Part shown: positions 47,905 through 59,197 of the stretch, one piece after another | How positions within the stretch are numbered: position 1 is the first letter of the stretch | Layout of the letters: each line of letters opens with the position of its first letter | Assembly (NCBI GenBank): GCA_037954325.1 | Contig: JBBMNZ010000018.1 | Span: forward strand, 14,781,501-14,845,500 | DNA from: Fistularia commersonii | Taxonomy: Eukaryota > Chordata > Actinopteri > Syngnathiformes > Fistulariidae | Direction of reading: 5' to 3' | DNA length: 64,000 nucleotides | Translations under genes and position numbers: made by a program | The notes under the pieces: model-generated | What the model saw: only the letters and a program-made list of their open reading frames with translations | Told to the model about the DNA's origin: nothing | Databases searched by the model: none

Positions 47905-48620
47905 AATCCTGTTTGCAGACGACATTGTGATCTGTAGTGAAGGCAGGGAACAGGTGGAGGAACATCTAGAGAGGTGGAGGTATGCTCTGGAAAGGAGCGA
48001 ACGAAGGTTAGTTGCACCCAGATAGAATATATGTGTGTGAATGAGAAGAACGAGGTGGAACGCTGAGGCTACAGGGAGTGGAGATCAAGAAGCTGGAGGA
48101 TTTCAAGTACTTAGGGTCAACAGTCCAGAGTGTAGGAGAGTTTGGAAAAAAAGGTGAAGAGACGGGTTCAAGCAGGTCGGAAGGGGTGGAGAAAAGCGTC
48201 AGGGGTACGAAGAGATAGAAGAACATCAGCTAGAAGGGAAGGAAAGGTGGAGGAGACAGCGGGGAGATGGTGCTGGATGCTCTACAAACACCAACAGTGA
48301 CCAAAAGACAGGAGATGAAGATCTTGAGGTTCTCTTTGGGAGTGACCGGGATGGAGAGGATCAGGAATGAGTCCATCAGATGTTTTGGAGAAGGTCAGAG
48401 AAGCCAGACTGAGATGGTTGGGTCATAAACAGAGGAAGGATGGTGAATAATTTGGTAGACGGATGCTGGAACTGGAGGTCCAGAGGAAGACCAAAGAGAA
48501 GATCCATGGGCAAAGTGAGAGAATATGGAGTTAGTTGGTTTTAGAGAGGAGGATCCAGAGAAAAGGATCAGATGGAGAAGGTGGATTCGCTTTGGAGACC
48601 CCTGAAGGGGAAGAGACACC
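47905..48620 (+). mobile_element. RTE-like LINE fragment
   Basis: The reverse transcriptase core starts near 47910 with a FADD-type box (LFADDIVICSEGREQVEEHL in frame), followed by LERWRYALERS, a VEIKKLEDFKYLG piece near 48080, and tail pieces (LRFSLGVTGMERIRNES near 48325) to 48620. Frameshifted throughout. Confidence 0.8.
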
Positions 48621-49338
48621 TAAAATCCTTGAATGAACTCAATCCTGTCGGCGCTTCAGATTCAAAGGATCAGACAGGTATCGCCCCATTTTCTCTGAAA
48701 AATAAAACCATTTGTCTTTGCAACCCTGCACGCGGGATAAGACGATGAATGAATGGCTGGGAAAAAAAAATAAAAATTGTCGTTCTTGTACTCACAGAGG
48801 CTTCAGCTTCCGAATACCGACACCTGAATCCCATTTCAGCTGCAGCAGACTGACTTCATCGGTCCCTCCAGAAGATCTGCAGATCAGTGGACTCTGGACC
48901 CCGGCTGAGAATAACAAGTCAAATGAAATCAATCAGTAGACGCGGAATGACAAATTCATCTGGAATATTGATCGATGACATATTTAGAGAAGCCAATCAA
49001 CATGCGACTCCATGGTTCAGGGACAGGAGACAGTAGAATTTTATTCTTTTAAATTTTTTTTGTTCTGCAGCCCGACTGGATGATCGATAAAACGCCGGAA
49101 AAATATCTACTCCTTAATATGTACTAAGACGTGAATTGCGAATCCATAAAGGTGTTTTGTGATGAAATGATATGTTTTACCTGCCATTTCCCGCTATTTA
49201 TTCTTGACATTTAAAACCTGTTTTCACCTCGCCATCGGTTCTTTGAAAGCACGGTAACGCGTGACAAACAATACCTCCTCTGAGAATCGGCACGTCTTAT
49301 CGCGGGAGGAGGAAAAAAAAAAAAAAAAAAAAAAACGC
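48621..49338. other. Gene-free stretch upstream of gene E
   Basis: No gene. A long A run at 49313-49335 directly precedes the gene E TATA box. Confidence 0.5.
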
Positions 49339-49344
49339 TATAAA
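49339..49344 (+). promoter_or_regulatory. TATA box of gene E
   Basis: TATAAA within AACGCTATAAA, 56 bases before the ATG and just after an A run of more than 20 bases. Confidence 0.7.
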
Positions 49345-49394
49345 GTCCGGCGTCGGCGTTGCGTCAGGGTTCGTGGGGGGGGGGAAGAGCCAGG

Positions 49395-52300
49395 ATGACG
49401 CCGATCGTCTGCCTCTTCTTCGCCGTGCTGCCGACGGCCGAGTCAGAAAACACGACGTGCAGAGTCATCGGCCAGACGGGGCTCATGGAGTTTTCCAAGG
49501 ACGGCGATCTCATCATCGCGGGGGTTTTCTCCATGAGCAGCACGCGAAAACTCGACGATAACAACTACCGGGCCGTCCCTCACGCGTACTGCACCAAGTG
49601 AGTACACGCATCGAAAAACCGCATTTTTGCACGTCGGGCGTTGACCCTCGCCGCGTCCGCAGGTGGAACGACCGGGAGCTGAAATTCGCCCGGACGCTGA
49701 TTTTCACGGTGGAGGAGATCAACCGAAGCGCCCGGCTTCTCGGAGGGGCGACTCTGGGCTACAGGATCTACAACGGCTGCGGGAGCGAGAACCTGATCCG
49801 GGCCGCCATCGAGGCCGTCAGCAGGGACGACCCCCGGGGCTGCGGCCGTCGGATCCAGGCCCTCCTCGGACACTCGTCCTCGGGCGTCAGCCGGAATATA
49901 AATCGAGTTCTCAGCCCGTTCCGTATCCCGCAGGTGAGGAACGTCATCCTCGCACGCCAAGATGCACTCAAACTGCTCATATTCATATTTATAATGATGT
50001 TTACACTCTTCCTAGCGGTACGTATCCGAATGCAAACATGTTTCTGCACTGCGCGTGTGAAAAATGCTTTGAATCTTAAGATAAGAACAACTTTATTTAT
50101 CCCGAAGGAAATTGTTGTGCCAGAGTTTAAAGCAAAAACATAACAATAATAGATAATAGTAGGAAGGAGGGAGAATAAGAAGTACAATAAAATATAAATT
50201 GTCAAGAATGAGGCTATCAAGTGTTTTAAGGTCTTAAGTACAAAGATTTGAAGATTCCCTTCGGCTGAGGGAAGAGGAATTAAAAAGTCCGATAGCCTCA
50301 GGTAGGAAAGACCTCCTGTGGCGTTCAGTGGAGCTCCTCGGTGGTATCGGTCTACGCCTGAAAGAGCTCTGACAGGACGTCAGTGTCCATGCAAGGGGTG
50401 ATGGACGTTGTCCATGATCTTCTACGCTGTTGTGTGCTGGGCAGCAGGATCAAGACAGCTGATGCTAACAGACTTAACAAGCTCATCAGGAGAGCTGGAT
50501 CTGTCCCGGGAGTGGAGCCGGAGTCTGTGGTCCAGGTGTCAGAGAAGCTCCTCGGCATCATGGACAACGTCCATCACCCCTTGCATGCCACACTGACGTC
50601 CTGTCAGAGCTCTTTCAGTCGTAGACCGATACCACCGAGGAGCTCCACTGAACGCCACAGGAGGTCTTTCCTACCTCAGACTTTCTAATTCCTCTTCCTT
50701 CGGCCGAAGGGAATCTTCAAATCTTTGTACTTAAGACCTTCTTAAGATATTCTTATTCGCCCTCCTTCCTACTATTATCTATTACTGTTATGTTTTTGCT
50801 TGAAACTCTGGCACAACAATTTCCTCCGGGATAAATAAAGTTGTTCTCAGCTCCACTCCCGGGACAGATCCAGCTCTCCTCAGCACACAACAGCATAGAG
50901 GATGACGCCGGACACCACCGAGTGGTAAAACATCTGCAGCATGGTCCTGCAGATGTTGAAAGATCTGAGCCTCCTGAGGAAGAACAAGCGGCTCTGACCC
51001 TTCTCGAAGATGGCATCGGTGTTCGACGGAATCTTGAATCCGTTCTATCTCCAGGAGATGTCTCATGCCCCGTCTCGGTTTCTCTTTCTCTTCGAAGATC
51101 AGCCACCTTTCCACCTGCGCATGTTTGAGTGACAAGAAGCTCTATCCCACCTTCTTCAGAACGGTGCCGAGCGACCGCTTCCAAGTCGTCGGCCTGGTGA
51201 ACCTCATGAAGTACTTCGACTGGCGCTGGGTGGGGATCATCTACTCCGAGGGCACCTACTCCACGAAGGCCACCGCCGAGTTCGTAAACGAGGGGATGAA
51301 ACGGAGCATCTGCGTCGAATACAACTTGCCTTACGCCAAGTCGTCCGGCCGGGAGAGGAAGCTGGCCGCCATTCTGGACACGCTGAAGACATCCACCTCC
51401 AAGGTGGTGCTGTTGTTCATGTCCTTGTCGTACACCAAGCACATCCTGGCGGAGCTGGAGAAGCACAACGTCACCGGGAAGCAGTGGGTCGGCAGCGAGG
51501 CTTGGATCACGCAGCAGGACCTGGCGTCGGTCAGGAGAAGGAGCATCCTGCAAGGGGCGATGGGCTTCGCCCTTCCCCGCGCCTCCATCCCCGGTCTGGG
51601 CGACTTCTTGCTCGGCTTGAGGCCTTCCGACGAGCCGCGGAGCGACATCGTCAGATCTTTCTGGGAGACGTTTTTCCGCTGCAGCTTCTCCCCGTCCAAC
51701 ACCTCCGCCGCCTGCACGGGCGGGGAAGATCTGCGCTCGGTCTCCAGCCACTACACCGACGTGGCTTACTTCAGGGCCGAGAACAACATGTACAAAGCCG
51801 TCTATCTGGTGGCGTACGCCCTCCACGCTCTGCTGCGATGTGACAACGGATCCAATCCCACCACCGGAAGGCCCTGCGTGACCAAGAGTCAGGTTCGGCC
51901 AGAGCTGGTGAGAAAACGTCCACGCTAACGGTCGCCTCGGGTCGACGCGCGCTCGAGAAGGTCCGGCGTCTCTCCGCAGGTGTTGGAGCACATCGAGAAC
52001 GTGAACTTCACCGCGCCGAACGGCGCCAAGGTGTTCTTCGATGAAAACGGCGACGCCAACGCCCGGTACGATCTGGTGAACTGGCAGATGAGGGACGACG
52101 GCTCCGCGGAGATCGTCAGCATCGGCTACTACGACACGCATTTTCCGGAGGGGGAGCAGTTCAAGCTGCGGGACGACGTGAAAATATTCTGGGGAGGAAA
52201 CAACGGCGAGGAGGTCGGAGGAAACCGTTTTTTTTTTTTTTTTTCCCCGCTTTTCCTAACTCGCCCGGTATTTCGGATCCTCTGTCGTCCCCCCGCAGGT

Positions 52301-53406
52301 GCCGAGGTCCGTCTGCAGGGAACCTTGTCCCCCCGGGACCCGCAAGGCCACAAACAAGCGTAAGCCCGTTTGCTGCTACGACTGCTTCGAGTGCCCGGAG
52401 GGGATGATCAGTAACCGGACCGGTGAGTCCGAGCCGAACCGCGGCGGTCGGTCGCTCCCCGAGCGAACTAACGTCGACGATTTCGATCCCAGATTCTCCC
52501 GATTGCGAGATCTGCCCTCCTGAGTTCTGGCCGAACGAAAACAAAGACGAGTGCCTCCCGAAGCCCACCGAGTACCTGTCCTACGAGGAGATCATGGGGG
52601 CTCTTCTGACGGGGTTCGGCTGCGTCGGCGTGTTTTCGTCCCTCCTGACGCTGATCGTGTTCCTGACCCACAAGGAGACTCCCATCGTGAAAGCCAACAA
52701 CTCGGAGCTGAGCTTCCTGCTGCTCATCTCGCTGAAGCTGTGCTTCCTGTGCTCCCTGACCTTCATGGGCCGGCCCACCGAGTGGTCCTGCATGCTTCGG
52801 CACACCGCCTTCGGCATCGCCTTCGTCCTCTGCATCTCCTGCGTTCTGGGGAAAACCTTCGTGGTGCTGATGGCCTTCAGGGCCACGCTCCCCGGCAGCG
52901 ACGTGATGAAGTGGTTCGGGCCTCTCCAGCAGAGACTCTGCGTCCTGGCCTTCACCCTCGTGCAGGTGGTCTTCTGCATCGTCTGGCTGAGCACCGACCC
53001 CCCCTTCCCGAGGATGAACATGAGGTACTACAAGGAGAGGATCATCCTGGAGTGCGCCCTGGGCTCGGCGGCGGGATTCTGGGGTCTCCTAGGTTACATC
53101 GGGCTTCTCGCCCTCCTGTGTTTCGTCCTGGCTTTCCTGGCCAGGAAGCTACCGGACAGCTTCAACGAGGCCAAGCTGATCACCTTCAGCATGCTGATCT
53201 TCTGCGCCGTCTGGATCACCTTCATCCCGGCCTACGTCAGCTCGCCCGGGAAGTTCACCGTGGCCGTGGAGATATTCGCCATCCTGGCCTCCAGTTTCGG
53301 GCTGCTGATTTGTATTTTCGTTCCCAAGTGCTACATCATCATCTTCAGGCCAGAGCGAAACTCCAGGAAATACCTGATGGGAAAAATACCATCGAGAACT
53401 CTTTGA
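49395..53406 (+). CDS. OlfC/V2R-like receptor, gene E
   Basis: Family C olfactory receptor, six exons: 49395-49597, 49663-49933, 51098-51907, 51980-52213, 52299-52422, 52493-53406; 2556 nt, 851 residues, all GT-AG. Signal peptide about 1-17 (MTPIVCLFFAVLPTAES), Venus-flytrap domain to about 506 (KDGDLIIAGVFSM, FARTLIFTVEEIN, HLSTCACLSDKKLYP, FDWRWVGII, NNMYKAVYLVAYALH), cysteine-rich domain about 507-565, seven helices about 570-825 (KANNSELSFLLLISLKLCF, SFNEAKLITFSMLIFCAVW), end RKYLMGK. Pocket positions equal to mGluR1 Thr188, Asp208, Tyr236 and Asp318 read Thr, Asp, Tyr and Glu. It differs from B-D in FDWRWVG and in lacking the DYG motif after it. Intron 2 is 1164 bases instead of about 70-90 because of rearranged LINE sequence. 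Confidence 0.93.
50084..51040. mobile_element. Rearranged LINE copies inside gene E intron 2
   Basis: A plus-strand piece (about 50405-50690) encodes a LINE ORF2 end (ADANRLNKLIRRAGSVPGVE, IMDNVHHPLHATLTSC, RSSTERHRRSFLPQTF, stop), followed by a 3' tail to 50848. The tail and part of the ORF recur inverted at 50084-50435, giving a fold-back of about 765 bases. A third piece at 50849-51040, minus strand, holds the preceding ORF portion (RRLRSFNICRTMLQMFYHS and on). The clade is not certain. The array lies wholly within the intron. Confidence 0.75.
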
Positions 53407-53699
53407 AAGTGCAAAAAAAAAAAAATCATCGCTATCCATAACGTGCGTAAATGTAACCTCTAAAATAATATATATTTTTTTTTATTTTAATTGAGAATAG
53501 GTCCATGGCATAATTTAGAGAGAAGTATTTTAACTTAATTGTTCTAATTAAAAGAAATTATTCTAATCAGGGCCACGGGTGATGCATTGGTGTAATTCAA
53601 GAGAAATGAAAATAATAAAATGATAAAAAACTTTTAGCAAGCAAGGTTTTTTTTTTTTTTTTACTAAAAAATAATCGCGATTGATGATGCAGCCCGGCA
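53407..53699. other. Gene-free 3' flank of gene E
   Basis: AT-rich with T runs near 53473 and 53647; AATAAA-like words could serve gene E. Nothing else seen. Confidence 0.5.
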
Positions 53700-54090
53700 G
53701 CGGCGGGAGGAAGGTGAATACACGAGCGAGAACAAGCGGAGATGAAGAAGGTGGAGGAGTTCAGTCCAGAGCAACGGCATGGTTGGAGAAGAGCCGGCTG
53801 GAGAGAAGATTCAGTGCCGTCAGCCAGAACGAAAAGGAAAGGAAAGGAGACGGAGGCGACGGCGGACGTCCGGATTGGACATCCGAGGTCCGTCGGAGGG
53901 ACGGCACGTTAGATGTTCTGGAGTCGGACGGTGAAGATCTGGCTGGAAGGTTGGAGGTCTAGAGGAAGACAAGGGAGGAGGTTTATGGACGGAAGGGGAG
54001 AAGACGGGAAGTCAGCCGGCGTGAAAGAAGAGGGTGAGATGGAGGCAGATGATTGGCTGCCGAACCCTGAAGACCAAAAAGGTGCAATTT
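53700..54090 (+). mobile_element. Degenerate RTE-like tail
   Basis: Heavily decayed relative of the other RTE-like tails: LDVLE near 53910, GGLEV-RKT-type near 53955 and a terminal GRLPNPEDQK-type piece near 54060. Identified by order and composition rather than by a clean frame. Confidence 0.45.
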
Positions 54091-54227
54091 TACTCCATAT
54101 TGTACATTCCTCGATGGGTTCTTGTGGAAATCTTCTTGATTTTTGACAAGAACTCATCATGACCTGGATGACCGAGAACCTCCTCAGACATTCACCGACG
54201 GGGCACAGCGGAGCCGAACAATGTACG

Positions 54228-54370
54228 CTGCTCAAAAAAATAAAGGGAACACTTGAACAACACGATGTAACTCCAAGTCAATCACCAAATCCAGAGTATT
54301 GAATAAGAAAATTTCATTCATTCAGACCCAGGATGTGTTACTTTAATGGTCCCTTTATTTTTTGGATATT
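54228..54370. mobile_element. Short MITE remnant
   Basis: The left end reads TGCTCAAAAAAATAAAGGGAACACTTG and the right part GGTCCCTTTATTTTTT, a near-inverted pair typical of a widespread fish Tc1/mariner-type MITE. Much of the interior is deleted. Confidence 0.65.
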
Positions 54371-54648
54371 CCATCTTCTCAGACCAAAGCTTCTCAATTT
54401 ACGTAGATAAATTGACCACTTTAGGGATGTAAAGGCCATCATTTGTATTTAAAAAAGAAATACTGATAAAGAAAAACTGATAAAACCAACACATTAATAT
54501 CGTCTGCGCGGAAATCAGCGATTTGTCTGGATGATTCGACGGGAATCCTGATATTAATTCTAAAAATGTATTGAAACAAACATACATGGGTGTGTTCTCG
54601 TTCTCCGCCTTTTTTTTTTTTTTTTTTTGGTTCGATCGTCCAACGGAG

Positions 54649-54656
54649 TGACGTCA
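54649..54656. promoter_or_regulatory. Perfect CRE palindrome upstream of gene F
   Basis: TGACGTCA lies 20 bases before an in-frame ATG (54676) and 74 before the preferred start (54730). No TATA box is visible here, in contrast to genes B-E. Confidence 0.4.
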
Positions 54657-54729
54657 TCGTCCCGGTTTGGCCGTGATGCAGGTGTTGATAAGAAACGCTC
54701 TTCTTCGCCTCCGTGGCTTCATCTCCACC

Positions 54730-57700
54730 ATGTCGGCTTCCTTTCCGCGGCTGCTTCTCTCCGCCTCGCTGAGCTCCTTCCTTCTCCCGGCCGTCTGCCA
54801 GGTTCTCGTCTCTGCAGGGGGGAGGAAGCGGCAGGAGGGAGGTGGAGGCGGGGAAGCCGGTCACGCTTTTCTACCTCGCTGTGCCAAACTCGGCGGCGGC
54901 GAGCGTCTGGCCTTGTCCTCGGAGGGGGATGTGCTGATCGGCGGGTTGTTTCCTCTCCACTACGTGGCCCCCGAGCCAAAATACAGCTACCAGAGCGAAC
55001 CTCGGCCGCCGCCCTGCAACAGGTGAGTGTGAGGAGTCAGATTCCAACTCCTGTTCATCCATCCTTCTTCAAAAAACATGAGAAAAGTCTTCATATCTCT
55101 TCACTTGGATGTCCTCAAGCGAAGAAATTCAAGCGCGATTGCCGCGACAAGAAGGTTTCCACAAGAAGTCACCTTCACCTGGAGGACCTCCACGTTCGTA
55201 TTCCCTCATGATGTTGTTTCTTGTCGAACGTCACGTCTCCAGCTTCGAGCTGCGGGCCTTCCGCTGGATGATGACCATGGCGTTCGCGGTGGAGGAGATC
55301 AACCGGAACTCCAGCCTGCTGCCGGGCGTCAAACTGGGCTACGTGATGATGGACACCTGCGACCACGTTCACACCGGCCTGCGCGCTCTCCTCTCATTGG
55401 TCAGTTACCCTGAGAGAGCCGCGGCGGGGCGAAGCTACGTTAGCGGGAGGACGGCGGGAGCGGCGGAGCAGAAATGTGGCGCCGGGAGCTCGGCGGCGCC
55501 TCGGGAACACGGGAATAACGCCGGTTGTTTCAAAGGGAAGGCAAGAGGCGGGACGTCTCGGACGTTTCCCCGCTGTCCCGCCGGTTCCCCGGTTCCCGCC
55601 GTGATCGGCCTGGCGTCGTCTTCCCCGACCAGAGCCGCGGCTCACACCCTCGGCCCGTTCCGCATTCCCCTGGTGAGGCCGGGCGGACGTCCGTTTTCAA
55701 CATCCGTTCCTCCTTCACGTCCGACGTTTGTGTCTCCAGGTGAGTTACTTCGCCACCTGCGCCTGTCTGACCGACAAACGTCTGTACCCGTCCTTCCTGA
55801 GGACCGTGCCCAGCGACCTCTTCCAAGTCCGGGGCCTCGTGCAGCTGATCGGCCGGTTCGGCTGGAGCTGGGTGGGAGCGCTGGGGACCACGGTGAGCTT
55901 CTCGCGGAGCTTCGACGTCCAAAACCTCCATTCGACGCCTTCCTGAAGACGATATTCGCGTTTTCTCAGGACGATTACAGTTTCTACGGCATTCGGGCGT
56001 TTTCGGCTCAGTTCAAACGTCAGGGCGGTTGTCTGGCCTTCCACCTGACCGTCCCCAAGTCACCCACGGTCGCGGAGATACGAGGAATCGCGGACAGACT
56101 GCGGAGCTCCACGGCGCGGGTGGTGGTGGTCTTCGCCTCAGAGGTGGATCTGCTGGACTTGTTCTCAGAGGTGAGATCACGGAGGACATTCCAACTTTTT
56201 TGATACGAACCAACATCTTTATGGACATTTGGTTTTCCAGCTGGCCGAGAGGAACGTGACGGGAATCCAGTGGATCGCCAGCGAGGCCTGGGTGACTCCT
56301 CGCCAGCTCACCTCGCCGCCGTTCCACCGTCTCCTGGAGGGAACGCTCGGGTTCTCCTTCCCCGGAGTCATGATACCGGGCCTGGAGGAGTTCCTGCTGA
56401 GCGTCCGCCCTTCTTCCGAACCCGGCTCGGAATTCATCAACATGTTCTGGGAGGAGATGTTCGGCTGCGCTCTGAACTTCAGCGGAGACGGACAGCGAGG
56501 CGACGCCTCCGAGGAGCCGCCGCTTTCTCCTGTTGGGTTGAAAACAAACCCGCCGCCTCCTCGGAGACCGACGTGCACAGGTGCGGAAAATCTAACCTTC
56601 ACCGACAGCAGTTACACCGACGTCTCCCAAGTCAGGATATCCTACAACGTGTACAAGGCCGTGCACGCCGTCGCTCACGCCCTGCATCACCTGCTCGGCT
56701 GCGACTCCGCATCGTGTCGGAAAAAGACGTCCTTCACCCCGGCGCAGGTCGGGAACACGACGAACGGATACGACGACGGATATACGTACGCTCTTTTCCA
56801 ACGCTTCTTCGTGTTCTCCTTCCCCGCAGCTGCTGCAGCACCTGAAGGCGGTTCACTTCACGACCCGCTTTCAGGAGGAGGTCCATTTTGACTCCAACGG
56901 AGAACCGGTTCCTCTCTATGACATCATCAACTGGCAGAAGGACGGCGAGAATCGAATGAGGTGGTTCGCTTCCCCTCGCAACCTCGCTCCTCGCTATCGT
57001 TGTTATTGTTTGTCTTTTTTTCGCTGTTCGTTTAGATTCGTCAGAGTCGGGAGGTTCGACGGTTCGGCTCCGTCGGGACAGAGGTTCCACATGGACCAGA
57101 AGACGATCTTGTGGACCGGAGGACAATCACAGGTCAGCCCCGCAGGAGAAGGTCTGGAAATAAACTGTCGCACACGTGAATGATGATGATTCAGTGTGTA
57201 GGTTTTGCGGGTTTTATTGTCGCTGAACTAACGCTGTGAGCGAGTCTCTGCAAACTAATCGCAGTTCTCCTTATTTACAAAACCAGTATAGCAATTGCTT
57301 CCATTTCCCCTCTGCACACGTACATTTACACACATTCCAAACCGACACTCGGCTCCAATACACAGTAGTCCCGCCACGAGGCTACGGTATGCTAGCAGCT
57401 AGCGATCGCATGCTATCAGCGCTACCCGAGCTACTGTCGACCTCAACCCTGCAAGTTAAACGGTCGTTCACTCACTTCACCGGGACTCTTTCGCTCGTTT
57501 CTACCTATTTATGTGTCGTTCTAAATCTTTACCTGTAACACAGACATTAGCAACATTACTGGCGTCCGACCTCTTTGCCGCCGACACAACACCGAACTAA
57601 TGCTGTGACCGCGTCTCGGCAAACTAATCACAGTCGGTTTCACGCCATCCTGTGGTGGAATGTGGTGCTACATACTTAAGAACAGTGAGTGAGAGGAAAG

Positions 57701-59197
57701 GAGCGAGTTGCTAAGTCAGGAAATAAATTAAATATCAAAAAAAAGGGAGGGGGATGTCTGGTCTTTGCGCTCTCATAAAACCTCCTGTGGAACTGACTGG
57801 ATGTAGATTCTACATCCCCAGATGTCTTGCACGATCGGCATCTGCGCTCCGAAGCTTTGTGAGACACTTTTTACCGTATTTTCCTTGATTTTCTTCGTTC
57901 GTCCAGGTTCCCGTGTCCCACTGCACGGCGCCGTGTCCTCCGGGAAGCCGGCGGGCCGGACGTCCAGGGCGTCCGCACTGCTGCTTTGACTGCCTGCCCT
58001 GCGCCGACGGAGAAATCAGCAATCAGTCCGGTAACCGTCCGTGTCCCGCCTTTCCGAGACGACCCGCGCCTTCCGCGGAGTCACGGATTCGTGGCGGAAC
58101 GTTGTCCGGTTTGTGTTTGGACGTTCACAGGTTCAACTCAGTGCGTCAGATGTCCGGAGGGCTTCTGGTCGGACGAGGATCGCGTGGAATGCGTCGCCGG
58201 CGTTGAAGAATTCCTGTCTTTCCACGAAACCATGGGCGTCATCCTGGTGGTGCTGACTCTGCTGGGCGTCCTCCTCACCGCCATCATCACCGCCATCTTC
58301 CACCGTTTCCGCTCCACGCCCATCGTCAAGGCCAACAACTCGGAGATCAGCTTCTTGCTCCTCGTGTCGCTCAAGCTTTGCTTCCTGTGCTGCCTGGTGT
58401 TCATCGGCCGACCCTCGGCGTGGTCGTGCGGTCTCCGCCGGGCGGCGTTCGGGATCAGTTTCGTCCTCTGCCTGTCCTGCCTTCTTGGTAAAACCATCAT
58501 GGTTATCCTGGTGTTTCGGGCCAACAGACCCGGTTCCATGGCAATGGTGCACTTTGGTCCGTCGCAGCAGAGAAAAATGATCTTCTGCACCACGGCTCCC
58601 CAGGTCAGCGTTCTGAAGAACATCTAACAGAATCACGTGGAGATCAACCCTTTCATTGTCGTCCAATGTCCTCTAGGTCTGTCTTTGTGCCGGTTGGCTG
58701 CTGGGTGCGCCTCCCTTCCCCTTTAGGAACCAAAACTTCCAGGCTACCGCCGGAAAAGTAAGAACCCCTTGGATTGGCGGGCAAAGGTTTCTCTTCCCGA
58801 ACCCTTGGAGCAATTCTGTTCTGATTTCATCTGCCATCAGATCGTGGTGGAGTGTAAGGAGCCGTGGCCTCCGGGGTTTTACCTGCTCCTGGGCTACATC
58901 GGCCTGCTGGCCTTGCTCTGCCTCACCTTGGCCTTCCTGGGACGCGAGCTTCCCGACGCCTTCAACGAGGCCAAGCTGATCACCTTCAGCATGCTGATCT
59001 TCTGGGCCGTGTGGATCTCCTTCATCCCGGCCTACGTCAGCTCTCCGGGGAAGTTCACCGTGGCCGTGGAGATATTCGCCATCTTGGCGTCCAGCTTCGG
59101 ACTGCTGCTGTGCATCTTTGTCCCCAAATGTTACATCATCCTGCTGCGGCCGGAGAAAAACGTCAAGAAAGGAATGACGGGGAAATGTTCCAAATGA
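54730..59197 (+). CDS. OlfC/V2R-like receptor, gene F
   Basis: Family C olfactory receptor, eleven exons: 54730-55022, 55243-55672, 55740-55892, 55970-56170, 56241-56747, 56830-56960, 57036-57132, 57907-58030, 58131-58603, 58677-58757, 58841-59197; 2847 nt, 948 residues, all GT-AG. The start at 54730 begins the signal peptide; ATG 54676 in frame would add 18 residues. Venus-flytrap domain to about 604 with an additional Gly/Ala/Arg/Ser-rich stretch of roughly 45 residues in exon 2 (about residues 145-190); cysteine-rich domain about 605-665; seven helices about 670-920, split by two introns; end KKGMTGKCSK. Pocket positions read Thr, Asp, Tyr and Glu. Intracellular loop 2 (RPGSMAMVHFGPSQQRK) departs from the family form. 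It forms the left arm of a palindrome with gene G. AATAAA at 59345-59350. Confidence 0.92.
55301..59170 (+). repeat. Inverted repeat, left arm (gene F side)
   Basis: Pairs with 60277-64000 on the other strand. Blocks 55301-56137 (one substitution noted, at 55681) and about 57901-59170 are nearly identical to their partners including introns; the middle (56138-57900) is clearly diverged. The arm ends abruptly within the last codons of gene F. A 1.1-kb spacer separates the arms. Confidence 0.9.
57222..57640. repeat. Direct repeat pair in gene F intron 7
   Basis: Two related 45-base segments at about 57222-57266 and 57590-57635 share CTGTGA, then CGAGTCTC or CGCGTCTC, then GCAAACTAATC, then CAGT. 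They bracket about 325 bases that have no counterpart in the matching intron of gene G (229 bases against 774). This suggests an inserted element with terminal direct repeats. Confidence 0.55.

Noticed and set aside
50753..52141. Minus-strand open frame of 462 codons
   Set aside because: It is antisense to exons 3-4 of gene E and to LINE sequence, with no family C or other domain.
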